Positions 25,750-34,064 of a stretch of DNA of 64,000 nt are shown piece by piece. Both the position numbers and the translations under genes were made by a program. Where the stretch lies: the NCBI RefSeq assembly GCF_027359675.1, contig NZ_CP114786.1, positions 372,001 through 436,000 on the forward strand, in the 5' to 3' direction. The DNA is from Roseibium sp. Sym1 (GTDB taxonomy: Bacteria; Pseudomonadota; Alphaproteobacteria; Rhizobiales; Stappiaceae). A model generated the notes under the pieces. It did not search any database, was not told the origin of the DNA, and saw only the letters and a list, made by a program, of their open reading frames with translations. Every line of letters begins with the position of its first letter. The stretch's first letter is position 1.

Positions 25750-27163
25750 GGTTGGCTCCCTGATCGATCGGAAGGATGAGCGCAGCCCGCAGACCTCCGA
25801 AGGGGCTTTCGCTAAGTTCTAGCACGCCGCCATGGACCTTCGCCACCGCGTCTGCGATGGCAAGCCCGAGGCCGGATCCGTGATGGTTTCCAAGCGTGTA
25901 GAACCGCTCGACGACCTTGCCTCTGCTTTCCTCCGGTATGCCGGGGCCGTCGTCGTTGACGCAAAGTGCAACCACCGGTTTTCCCTGAAATGACGCATCT
26001 CGCAGTTCCAAGCATATATGTGCATTCGGACGGGAATAGGTCACTGCGTTGTCGACCAAGTTGCGCAGTGCCTCGCGCAAGGAAATCCGGTCTCCTGTGA
26101 TTTTGCGTCCAATGCGGCATCCGGAGAACTCGAACTCGAAGTCGATACCTTCGTTCTTGTCCGGCCGGACCACTTCCTCAAGGATGGACGTAGCAAGCGA
26201 AACCAGATCGATCGTCTCGTTTGGACGCACGTCCGCGCGGTGGACGATCATTGCATGCGAGAGGAGCTGGTTGGTTAAATGGATAGTCCGGGCAGTCTGG
26301 CTGGAAGCCTTCTCAAGACCCTGGCGAACAGCGTGGGGGTCGCTACGGTTCAGTGTGCGTTCCAACTGTCCACTGACAGCGGTCAGAGACGTACGGACCT
26401 GGTGCGCCACATCGGCGATAAATGTCTGCGCATTATCGCGACTGGTGTCGAGGCGACGCATAAAACCGTTGATCGCGGAGATCAATCCTGCAATTTCCCG
26501 CGGCGGTTCCGAAGACAGGGGCTCCAGATCAGTCGGCGCACGTCGCGAAATATCTTCCTCTATACCGGCCAGCGGCCGCATGGCAAGATTGATGCCTAGG
26601 CGCACGAAGATCATCCCGGCCACCGCCAGAACGCCGAGCCCGATCATGCCTTTGCTGAAGAGGTCGTTGTGAATGAAATTGCGTGCCTGTTTGGTGTGCC
26701 CAACCTGAACGTTAACCTGAACCGGACCGGCGGGCCCGACGAGCTCCTTCGCTTGGACGACGAAGCGGAAGGCTGCGCCTGAAAACTCCTCGTCAAAGAA
26801 CTGATGAAACTCCTTGGGTTCAAAGTTTTCGGGAAGCGGCAGACCGTCCTCGCCGGTGATCGTGTTGCCTGCTACATCGAAGATCCGGTAGAAAACCCGG
26901 TCATCGGCCGCAAGGGCGAGGATTTCCAGCGCACTCGGCGGGAAATCGACAATTATCCCTTTTTCGGTAGCCTTGATCCGCTCGAGGATCGCGATGACGG
27001 AACCGTCCAGCAGCAGGTCATAGGTGCGATTGGCTGTGTCGCGCGCATAGTTCCACATGCCGATCGCGATCACACAGAGAATAAAGAAAAAGCCGACCAG
27101 CATCGCCGCGGAAAGCCTGCGGCGCAGCGAATAGGGCCCACGATCCTCAGTCTTCCTTAGCAT
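25733..27163 (-). CDS. tctE: TctE-like sensor histidine kinase
   Basis: A 476-residue membrane sensor. Transmembrane helix 1 is about residues 20-42, a periplasmic loop runs to about 170, and helix 2 is about 175-195, followed by a HAMP-like linker. The phosphorylated histidine lies in DVAHQVRTSLTA (family HQLRTPL, here Ser for Pro). The HATPase part is seen as LRNLVDNAVTYS and DDGPGIPEES, then GLGLAI. The ATG at 27163 overlaps the end of tctD. It should phosphorylate TctD in response to a carboxylate, perhaps through the adjacent binding protein. Confidence 0.88.
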   Translation of the reverse strand: MLRKTEDRGPYSLRRRLSAAMLVGFFFILCVIAIGMWNYARDTANRTYDLLLDGSVIAILERIKATEKGIIVDFPPSALEILALAADDRVFYRIFDVAGNTITGEDGLPLPENFEPKEFHQFFDEEFSGAAFRFVVQAKELVGPAGPVQVNVQVGHTKQARNFIHNDLFSKGMIGLGVLAVAGMIFVRLGINLAMRPLAGIEEDISRRAPTDLEPLSSEPPREIAGLISAINGFMRRLDTSRDNAQTFIADVAHQVRTSLTAVSGQLERTLNRSDPHAVRQGLEKASSQTARTIHLTNQLLSHAMIVHRADVRPNETIDLVSLATSILEEVVRPDKNEGIDFEFEFSGCRIGRKITGDRISLREALRNLVDNAVTYSRPNAHICLELRDASFQGKPVVALCVNDDGPGIPEESRGKVVERFYTLGNHHGSGLGLAIADAVAKVHGGVLELSESPFGGLRAALILPIDQGANHDNGE

Positions 27164-27818
27164 TCGCAATGTACCCGAGGCCGCGAATAGTGCGGATGAC
27201 CAATGGCGAGCCTTCCAGCTTCCGCCGAAGCCGTGTGACTGCCTGTTCTATGGCATTCAAACTTGGCGCTTCTTCGAAAGAATAAATCTTGTCGGCGACC
27301 TGTTCCTTGGGCAGGACGCGGCCGAGATTGCCGATGAACGCCTCCAGAAGCTGTACCTCGCGGTGCCGGAGTTCCAGATCCCGACCGTCAATCGAGGCGC
27401 GCTTGGCTCCGCGATCAAAGCTAAAACTGCCGCACTGGAAAAGATTATGCGCTTCACCCGAACGGCGCCGGAGCAGCGCCCGGCACCGTGCCGACAGCTC
27501 ACGGAAGTCGCAGGGCTTGACCATGTAGTCGTCAGCACCGCTGTCGAGACCCGTGATTCTCTCGTCGATTTCCGATCTGGCGGTGAGTACGAGGACCGGT
27601 GTCTTGTCGTCGCGCCGTCGCATGGCGCGAAGCACATCGAAACCGTCTCTGTTCGGAAGGTTGATATCGAGGATGACGATATCGAACCGGGCGTGGGCCA
27701 GCAGGCCGTCCGCCAGCCTGCCGTCATGCTCGCAATCAATCGCGTGTCCTTCTTGCCGGAACCGTTCGACAAGCAAGTCCGCCAGCTCGATGTTGTCCTC
27801 GACCAGAAGAATTCTCAT
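27147..27818 (-). CDS. tctD: TctD-like response regulator (OmpR family)
   Basis: 223 residues: receiver domain (1-115) with acidic pocket E7-D8 and phospho-acceptor D51 in VILDINLP, lysine in YMVKP, and a C-terminal OmpR/PhoB winged helix (about 125-220, LLEAFIGNLGRVLPKEQV, then VTRLRRKL). It is the first gene of a leftward three-gene unit. The divergent tctCBA genes across a 223-bp region with six 11-bp-spaced repeats are its probable target, since this class binds tandem direct repeats one turn apart. Confidence 0.92.
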   Translation of the reverse strand: MRILLVEDNIELADLLVERFRQEGHAIDCEHDGRLADGLLAHARFDIVILDINLPNRDGFDVLRAMRRRDDKTPVLVLTARSEIDERITGLDSGADDYMVKPCDFRELSARCRALLRRRSGEAHNLFQCGSFSFDRGAKRASIDGRDLELRHREVQLLEAFIGNLGRVLPKEQVADKIYSFEEAPSLNAIEQAVTRLRRKLEGSPLVIRTIRGLGYIANAKED

Positions 27819-27890
27819 CCTCGAGAATTAGATCAATAAACGGTCTTTGGAAATGAATTCTGCCCAGAAAACATGCAGATCGACCCTAAT

Positions 27891-27956
27891 GTCAGTCTGG
27901 TGTCAGCTTCGGGTCAGGATCCGGTCAGTTTCGGGTCAGATGGAGGTCAGCCGCCC
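27891..27956. promoter_or_regulatory. Six GTCAG direct repeats at exact 11-bp spacing
   Basis: GTCAG begins at 27891, 27902, 27913, 27924, 27935 and 27946, so every repeat is exactly 11 bases from the next. PhoB/OmpR-family regulators bind direct repeats with 11-bp steps, and tctD is next to it. The array starts 73 bp upstream of the tctD start and ends 86 bp before tctC, well placed to control both directions. Positions 6-11 of each unit vary. Confidence 0.75.
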
Positions 27957-28041
27957 GCAATAAGGTCCTTCCTGCAGCCGGCAACGGACACGGAGGAAAT
28001 GCCTTGCCCGACAAGACCGGAAGCATTCTTGGGAGGACGAA

Positions 28042-29016
28042 ATGTACAACTATCTGAAAGCCGCTGTTGCGGCTGCGTCTGTTTTTTGCTCGATTGCCGG
28101 ACCGGCAACCGCGGCCGGTATCGAGAAACCCGAATGTGTCGCGCCGGCAAAACCGGGTGGCGGCTTTGATCTGACCTGCCGGGTCGCACAGTCGGGTTTG
28201 AAGGACCAGATTGCCGAACCCATGCAGGTGAGCTTCATGCCGGGTGGCATCGGCGCGGTCGCCATTAACGTCTTCAACACGATCCGTACCGACGATCCCG
28301 GCGCGATCGTTGCCTTTTCCTCCGGCTCTCTCCTGAACATGGCAACCGGCAAATACGGTGAATGGGGCGCCAACGATGTCCGCTTTCTGGCGACGGCCGG
28401 CGCCGATTTCGGTGCGGTCATCGTCAAGTCGGACAGCCCCTTCCAGAGCCTTGACGACATCATGGCCAAGGCTCAGGCCGAACCTGGTTCGATCATCTTC
28501 GGCGCGGGTGGTTCGGTCGGATCGCAGGACTGGATGAAGGCAGCACTGCTGCTCAAGTCCCGCGACCTCGATCCGAAACAGATGCGCTACGTTGCGATGG
28601 ACGGCGGCGGCGAGGCCATCGCCGGGCTGCTGGGCGGCTTTATCGAAGTCTATCTCGGTGATGTCGGCGAGATGGTCTCCCATCTCGACAGCGGTGACAT
28701 GCGTATCCTCGCCGTGCTGTCGCCAGAGCGCCTGCCGGAACCCTTCGCGCAGTTTCCGACCGCGATCGAGCTCGGCTACGACGCCGAATGGACGATCATG
28801 CGCGGATATTACATGGGCAAGAACGTTTCCGACGAAGCGTACAATACCTGGGTCAATGCATTCAACGCCGCCTATAAGACCGAGGAATTCGCGACCATCC
28901 AGAAGGAAAAGGGCTTGTTGCCGCTGAACATTGCCGGCGAAGAGCTTGATGCCGACGTGAAGGCCAGGGTCGAGAAGATGCGGGCCATTGCGATCGACGC
29001 GGGCCTTATCGAGTAG
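28042..29016 (+). CDS. tctC: Tripartite tricarboxylate transporter binding protein
   Basis: A 324-residue Bug/TctC-family periplasmic receptor. Signal peptide residues 1-25 (ending PATAAG). The mature start ECVAPAKPGGGFDLTCR matches the conserved beta-strand that binds a carboxylate head (family PA.PGGG.D), and the middle GAGGSVGSQDWM and GGGEAIAGLLGGFIEV are family-type. Ligand would be citrate, another tri-/dicarboxylate or a related acid; it cannot be fixed. Start ATG at 28042 has GGGAGGACG upstream. First gene of tctCBA. Confidence 0.92.
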   Translation: MYNYLKAAVAAASVFCSIAGPATAAGIEKPECVAPAKPGGGFDLTCRVAQSGLKDQIAEPMQVSFMPGGIGAVAINVFNTIRTDDPGAIVAFSSGSLLNMATGKYGEWGANDVRFLATAGADFGAVIVKSDSPFQSLDDIMAKAQAEPGSIIFGAGGSVGSQDWMKAALLLKSRDLDPKQMRYVAMDGGGEAIAGLLGGFIEVYLGDVGEMVSHLDSGDMRILAVLSPERLPEPFAQFPTAIELGYDAEWTIMRGYYMGKNVSDEAYNTWVNAFNAAYKTEEFATIQKEKGLLPLNIAGEELDADVKARVEKMRAIAIDAGLIE

Positions 29017-29050
29017 CGCCACCTCACCGCAGCCTTTGTTCAACATTCTG

Positions 29051-29068
29051 GCCCGGCATCTGCCGGGC
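29051..29068 (+). other. Stem-loop between tctC and tctB
   Basis: GCCCGGC and GCCGGGC pair around ATCT, 35 bases after the tctC stop and 23 before the tctB start. There is no T-run, so it is more likely to protect the tctC message or reduce read-through than to end transcription, giving more binding protein than permease. Confidence 0.6.
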
Positions 29069-29090
29069 TGGTTTTCCTTGGGAGGTATTC

Positions 29091-29531
29091 ATGGCCGACC
29101 GGATATTCGCGGGCCTGCTCCTGCTCGCCGCCATCGGTTATACCGCTATCGCCTTTACGGTGATCAGAGCGCCTTTTCAGTATGATCCACTTGGACCGGA
29201 AACATGGCCGCGCCTCATCGGTGTGCTTGCCGTAACCTGCAGCGCCTATATCCTGGTCCGGCCGGACGTCACCAGTCTGGGCATCTCGAAGAAAACAGCT
29301 TTGCGCATTGCAAGCCTGATCATTCTTCTGTCGGCTTACGCCGCGCTCTACCGGCCTTTCGGCTTCATTCCCTCGACCTGGCTGTTCTGCGCAGCCCTCT
29401 GTCTTCAGCTTGGCGGCCGGCTCATCGCAGCGGTTGTCTTCGGCGCGATCGCAGGTGTCGCGGGTTACTTTCTCTGCACGGATCTCCTGGAACTCAATCT
29501 TCCGGCGGGCATCCTGTCTGCAATCTTGTGA
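29091..29531 (+). CDS. tctB: TctB-family small membrane subunit
   Basis: A 146-residue protein with about four transmembrane helices (RIFAGLLLLAAIGYTAIAF; ALRIASLIILLSAYAALY and so on), as in TctB, the poorly conserved small subunit of tripartite tricarboxylate transporters. Identity rests on size, membrane pattern and its place between tctC and tctA; the GPETWPRLIG motif is often seen in TctB. Start at ATG 29091 behind TGGGAGG. Confidence 0.85.
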   Translation: MADRIFAGLLLLAAIGYTAIAFTVIRAPFQYDPLGPETWPRLIGVLAVTCSAYILVRPDVTSLGISKKTALRIASLIILLSAYAALYRPFGFIPSTWLFCAALCLQLGGRLIAAVVFGAIAGVAGYFLCTDLLELNLPAGILSAIL

Positions 29532-29538
29532 GACTCTC

Positions 29539-31086
29539 ATGGATACGGTCATCAACGGTCTGACCCAGGGCTTCGGTGTTGCGCTGCAGCCTTTCAATAT
29601 ATTCCTAGTTCTGACGGGCTGTTTCGCGGGTACGCTGATCGGCGCTCTTCCGGGCATCGGCCCCATCAATGGGGTCGCCATCCTGCTGCCGATTGCCTAC
29701 GGGCTCGGCTTTCCGCCGGAATCCGCCCTCATAGTTCTTGCAGGTGTTTATTACGGTGCCGAGTACGGCGGCCGCATCTCGTCTATCCTTTTGAATGTCC
29801 CCGGCGATGCTGGCGCGGTAATGACAACGCTGGACGGCAATCCGATGGCGCGCAAGGGGGAAGCGGGACGCGCCCTGTCCCTTTCCGCGGTCTCCTCCTT
29901 TTTCGGGGGAACCTTTGCTGTGGTGCTGATGAGCCTGTTCGGGCCGATGCTGGCAGCCTATGCCGTGACATTTTCGCCTTCCGACTACGTGGCGCTGATG
30001 GTCTTTGCTTTCGTCACACTGGCTTCTCTGGTGGGCAAGAACCCGGTCAAGACCCTCCTCGGCGCGCTGATCGGGCTGATGCTCGCCTCTGTTGGCATTG
30101 ATGCAAATACCGGCGTTCCACGCTTCACGTTCGGTATTCCGGACGTCCTTGGAGGCATCGACTTTCTGGTCGTGGTGATCGGTCTGTTTGGCATGGCGGA
30201 ACTCATCCATCTTGTCGAACAGCAGTCCGCCGGTACGCTGAAGGCTCTCAAGATCGACCGGAGCTTCGTCACTCTGAAGGACTTGATGAAGGTGCGCTGG
30301 ACCATCCTGCGTGGCGCAATCATCGGCTTTTTCATCGGCATTCTTCCTGGCACTGGTGCTTCCGTCGCTTCGGCAGTCGCCTATGGCACCGAAAAGCGTG
30401 TGGCAAAAGACAGCGAAGCATTTGGCACCGGGGACACTCGCGGCCTCGCGGCACCAGAAGCGGCAAACAACGCGGCTGCCGGCGGCGCCATGGTGCCAAT
30501 GCTGACCCTCGGCATTCCGGGATCAGGCACGACGGCAATCCTGCTCGGAGCGCTGCTGCTCTTCAACGTCACTCCTGGACCGATGATGTTTACCCAGCAG
30601 CCGGAAATCGCCTGGGGGCTAATCGCCTCCATGTATATCGGCAATATTGCATTGTTGGTGATCAACCTGCCGCTGGTCGGGCTCTTCGCGCGCATGCTGA
30701 CGATCCCGCAGCAATATATGACGCCGATGATCGCGGTGCTGGCGTTCATCGGAGTCTATTCCGTCGTCTCCAATCCGCACGACCTCTACATGGTCATCAT
30801 TCTCGGAATATTCGGCTGGTTTTTGAGGAAGCTGGGATTCTCGCTCGCCCCTGTCATCCTGGGATTCGTGCTGGGTGGGTTGTTCGAGGACAATCTGCGT
30901 CGTGCGTTGTCAATTTCCGCGGGTGACTGGTGGATCCTGTTCTCCTCTGCTGACAGCATCGTCCTTTATGCTGTCACCGTCCTCGTTGTTGCCGCTCCGC
31001 TTGTTTTGCGCCGATTTAAGATTGCTGGACGCTCGGGTCCGATGGATACCACGTCAGCCGGCAAGCCTCGCAAAGGCTCCTCATGA
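29539..31086 (+). CDS. tctA: TctA-family large membrane subunit
   Basis: A 515-residue permease with about 12 helices. Conserved TctA motifs are visible: GALPGIGPINGVAILLP, YYGAEYGGRISSILLNVPGD and the duplicated IGILPGTGASVASAVAYGTEK, plus EAANNAAAGGAMVPMLTLG. The ATG at 29539, seven bases after the tctB stop, gives the family-like start MDTVINGLTQGF. With TctC and TctB it imports a carboxylate driven by an ion gradient. Confidence 0.95.
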   Translation: MDTVINGLTQGFGVALQPFNIFLVLTGCFAGTLIGALPGIGPINGVAILLPIAYGLGFPPESALIVLAGVYYGAEYGGRISSILLNVPGDAGAVMTTLDGNPMARKGEAGRALSLSAVSSFFGGTFAVVLMSLFGPMLAAYAVTFSPSDYVALMVFAFVTLASLVGKNPVKTLLGALIGLMLASVGIDANTGVPRFTFGIPDVLGGIDFLVVVIGLFGMAELIHLVEQQSAGTLKALKIDRSFVTLKDLMKVRWTILRGAIIGFFIGILPGTGASVASAVAYGTEKRVAKDSEAFGTGDTRGLAAPEAANNAAAGGAMVPMLTLGIPGSGTTAILLGALLLFNVTPGPMMFTQQPEIAWGLIASMYIGNIALLVINLPLVGLFARMLTIPQQYMTPMIAVLAFIGVYSVVSNPHDLYMVIILGIFGWFLRKLGFSLAPVILGFVLGGLFEDNLRRALSISAGDWWILFSSADSIVLYAVTVLVVAAPLVLRRFKIAGRSGPMDTTSAGKPRKGSS

Positions 31087-31263
31087 TGACCTGAGGAGCG
31101 GAAGCCGATTGTGCTGCATGAATGCAATTGAACAGAAGGCGTGCGGTGTTTCCCCGAGGGAGGCACACTGGGCTGAAAGAGACCTGAATTTGGCGGCATG
31201 AAAACAAACCCGGACATACCTTAAATCAGCCGCTGACCTGTCCTGCAAACTGGGGCCACTTCA

Positions 31264-31537
31264 GTTGGGTTTTGGCCGGTCCCGGCGAATGCAACGCACA
31301 AAATGCCGGCCAAACCGGTTCGCCCATTGGCGGATCGTTTCCCGGCTGACACCAATACCCCGCTCCACAAGGAGATCTTCAACGTCTGTCGTATGCAGCG
31401 CAAAGGGGAGATAGGCCCAAACCGCATAAGAGATGATCGACTTGGGAAAGCGAAAGCCCTTGAGGCGAGGAAATCCGAGCTCTGAAACATCACGGTGATC
31501 TACCAAGCCAAAACCCGATCAACATGTTGGCGATGCC
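31264..31537 (-). mobile_element. IS6-family fragment (copy 3), 5' third only
   Basis: The outer end AACATGTTGGCGATGCC (31521-31537) matches the copy 1 repeat at 14 of 17 positions. The minus strand then encodes FRFPKSIISYAVWAYLPFAL, VEDLLVERG and RFGRHFVRCIRRDRPKPN, where homology stops at about 31264. The DDE core is missing. It lies between tctA and the IclR gene, so it marks a joint between the two catabolic modules. 31087-31263 shows no gene. Confidence 0.8.
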
Positions 31538-31554
31538 TTCCGTGCACCTGCGGA

Positions 31555-32346
31555 TTAGCGCGGCAAATTGATTGAATTAGCGACTTCCATGAGCCTCGGA
31601 GCAATTTCAGTGTGAACGCGTTCAAGCGACCATTTCAGGGACGAAACAGAACACTGCACCGTTCCGGCCACTTTGCCGACGCGGTTGAATACCGGTGCGG
31701 CGATGCCGATTTCATTGATGATGTTCTGGCTTATCGTAATCCCGTATCCCAGCTGCCTGGCCTCCTCCACTTCCCGGGCGAGCACGGTCCGGTCCGTGAT
31801 CGTGCGCGGCGTGATCTGATCAATGGGCCAGGTTTCAAGCGCCGTCCGACGCTCTTCTTCACTCAAATGAGCCAGCATGATGCGGCCTGAAGAAGAACTC
31901 AGCGCCTGAACCTTGTTGCCGATCAGCATGGCCGAGAAACTGGTGAGTTGGGTCGGGATTCGGATGACATAGATGATGTCGGTGCCGTCCGGCCTTGCCG
32001 CGTTGACACGCTCGCCGATATCACGGCTGAAATCGATCAGCTTGGGCATCGCGAGTTGGACAAAGGGATCGGACCACAGATAGGCGGCCGCGAGCTCCAG
32101 GAACTTAAGTGACGGCCGGAAGCGCCGGCTTTCCGGATCCTTTTCCAGATAGCCGGTCTTGTGAAGCGTGTTGGTGAAGCGCTGCGCGGCGCTTTTGTCC
32201 AGTCCCACAATTTCCGACAGCTCGGTCAGGCCCAGTTCGGTCCGGTGCGCATTGAAGGCGCCCATGATCCTCAGCCCCTTTTCAAACGAACTGACGAACA
32301 GCGTGTCCTGCTTTTTCCTAGTTTTTTCCGCCACTTCTTTAGCCAT
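31555..32346 (-). CDS. IclR-family transcription regulator
   Basis: 263 residues: N-terminal winged helix (about 15-75, LGLTELSEIVGLDKSAAQRFTNTL) and a C-terminal IclR effector domain (about 90-260, with GKVQALSSSSGRIMLAHL and GYGITISQNIINEIGIAAPVF). ATG at 32346 chosen; a TTG six bases upstream is the alternative. It diverges from the peptide-ABC/gamma-glutamyltransferase operon across a 134-bp AT-rich gap, so it is the probable regulator of that operon, with a peptide or amide metabolite as effector. Confidence 0.9.
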   Translation of the reverse strand: MAKEVAEKTRKKQDTLFVSSFEKGLRIMGAFNAHRTELGLTELSEIVGLDKSAAQRFTNTLHKTGYLEKDPESRRFRPSLKFLELAAAYLWSDPFVQLAMPKLIDFSRDIGERVNAARPDGTDIIYVIRIPTQLTSFSAMLIGNKVQALSSSSGRIMLAHLSEEERRTALETWPIDQITPRTITDRTVLAREVEEARQLGYGITISQNIINEIGIAAPVFNRVGKVAGTVQCSVSSLKWSLERVHTEIAPRLMEVANSINLPR

Positions 32347-32370
32347 GCCCAATCAGTAACCTACACGCGC

Positions 32371-32398
32371 TTGACAATACCAGCGCACAAAATAAAGT
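32371..32398 (+). promoter_or_regulatory. Candidate promoter of the peptide operon
   Basis: TTGACA (32371-32376) is followed after 16 bases by TAAAGT (32393-32398), a fair sigma-70 pair in a very AT-rich gap. Just downstream (about 32420-32440) GTAT and ATAC half-sites flank CATATAATA and may be an IclR site. Only the -35 is strong. Confidence 0.4.
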
Positions 32399-32480
32399 AC
32401 ATGAGTATAAAATAAGAAGTATCATATAATAATACAAGAAAAATCAACCAGAGGGTCGGCTACAGGCCGGTTTTGAACAG

Positions 32481-33992
32481 ATGAAACCAATCATAGCGAC
32501 AGGTGTTATCGCGCTCACCGCCGCGCTCTGCAGCGGCCAGGCGTTTGCGGGCAAATCGGACGACACGCTTCACACGGCCTTTTCGAAGGAACTGGAATCG
32601 GTCGACTTCTACTTCAACTCGGCACGTGAAGGCGTCATGTTCTCCCGCCAGGTCTGGGACGGCCTTGTCTACCGCGACCAGCAAACGGGTGAATATGTCG
32701 GCAACCTCGCCTCCTCCTGGGAGTGGATCGACGACACCACCCTGGAGTTCAGGCTGCGCGAGGGCATCACCTTCCACAATGGAGAGGAATTCGACGCCGA
32801 TGACGTGGTTTATACGATCAACTACGTCGTCAATCCCGACAGTCACGTCGTCGTGCCCGGCAATGTCAACTGGATGAAAAGTGCCGAGAAAATCGACAAG
32901 TACACGGTCCGCATCCTCACGGACGGCCCTTTCCCGGCGGCACTCGAATATCTCTCCGGTCTCGTGGCCATTTATCCGAACGAATACTATGCCGAGGTCG
33001 GTCCGTCCGGCATGGCGCTCAAGCCGGTCGGAACAGGTCCCTACATGGTGGAAAGCGTTGAGCCCGGCACGCATTTCGTCCTGAAGAAATTCGACGGCTA
33101 CCACGACAGCCCCAAGGGCAAGGCGTCCATCGGCACAATCGACATCCGCACCATTCCGGACGTGAACACCCAGCTGGCCGAGCTCTTCTCCGGCGGGATC
33201 GACCTCATCTGGAACGTTCCGGCCGACCAGGCCGAACAGATCGCCGCGATGAACCAGTTCACGGTCGCGAACGAAAGCACCATGCGCATCGGCTACGTCA
33301 CCATGGATGCAGCGGCCCGCGGCGGCGAAAGCCCGTTCCAGAAAAAGGAAGTCCGCCAGGCCGTCGGCCATGCCATCGACCGGCAGGCGATCGTCGACAA
33401 CCTGCTCAAGGGAAGTTCCAAGGTCGTCAACTCCGCATGCTACCCGAGCCAGTTCGGCTGCGAACAGGATGTAACGGTCTACGACTACGACCCCGCGAAG
33501 GCCAAGGAGCTGCTTGCCGCCGCAGGTTATCCGGATGGTTTCGAAGTGGAATTCTACGCCTACCGCAACCGGCCCTACGCAGAGGCCATGATGGCGTATC
33601 TGGCAGAAGTCGGCATCAAGGCAAACCTGAACTACCTGAAGTACTCCGCCCTGCGCGATCTGCAGAAAAAAGGCGGCGCAGGCTTCGGCTTCCTGACCTG
33701 GGGATCGAACTCTATCAACGACGTCTCGGCCATCACCAGCCAGTTCTTCAAGTTCGGTGGCCAGGATTTTGCACGCGACGAGGAAGTCAAGACCTGGCTC
33801 GACACGGGCGATAAGTCGGTGGACGACGAGGTTCGCAAGGAAAACTACTCAAAGGCGCTCAAGAAGATCGCGGATGAAGCCTACTGGATTCCGCTCTTCT
33901 CTTATAACTCCAACTACGTCTTCTCGAAGGACGTCGAGTTTACGCCGACGCCGGATGAAATCGTTCGTTTCTTCACGATGTCCTGGAAATAA
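32481..33992 (+). CDS. Peptide/opine-type ABC binding protein (family 5)
   Basis: 503-residue periplasmic receptor of the DppA/OppA class. Signal peptide about residues 1-23 (ending GQAFAG). Family features: VWDGLVYRDQQTGEYVGNLASSWEW, LREGITFHNGEEFDADDVVYTINYV and RQAVGHAIDRQAIVDNLL. The ligand is probably a short peptide or modified amino acid, given the gamma-glutamyltransferase, peptidase and amidase genes downstream. First gene of a long operon; a 20-bp palindrome follows its stop. Confidence 0.93.
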   Translation: MKPIIATGVIALTAALCSGQAFAGKSDDTLHTAFSKELESVDFYFNSAREGVMFSRQVWDGLVYRDQQTGEYVGNLASSWEWIDDTTLEFRLREGITFHNGEEFDADDVVYTINYVVNPDSHVVVPGNVNWMKSAEKIDKYTVRILTDGPFPAALEYLSGLVAIYPNEYYAEVGPSGMALKPVGTGPYMVESVEPGTHFVLKKFDGYHDSPKGKASIGTIDIRTIPDVNTQLAELFSGGIDLIWNVPADQAEQIAAMNQFTVANESTMRIGYVTMDAAARGGESPFQKKEVRQAVGHAIDRQAIVDNLLKGSSKVVNSACYPSQFGCEQDVTVYDYDPAKAKELLAAAGYPDGFEVEFYAYRNRPYAEAMMAYLAEVGIKANLNYLKYSALRDLQKKGGAGFGFLTWGSNSINDVSAITSQFFKFGGQDFARDEEVKTWLDTGDKSVDDEVRKENYSKALKKIADEAYWIPLFSYNSNYVFSKDVEFTPTPDEIVRFFTMSWK

Positions 33993-34012
33993 GACGGGTT
34001 ACGCCGTCCCGG

Positions 34013-34032
34013 TCCCGCTGATATCAGCGGGA
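34013..34032 (+). other. Perfect palindrome after the binding-protein gene
   Basis: TCCCGCTGATATCAGCGGGA is a perfect 20-base palindrome lying 20 bases after the binding-protein stop and 32 before the first permease gene. With no T-run it probably stabilises the upstream message, allowing excess binding protein over membrane parts, like the hairpin after tctC. Confidence 0.65.
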
Positions 34033-34064
34033 TCCTCCTCCCCTTTTCCGGAGTTATTCAATCC

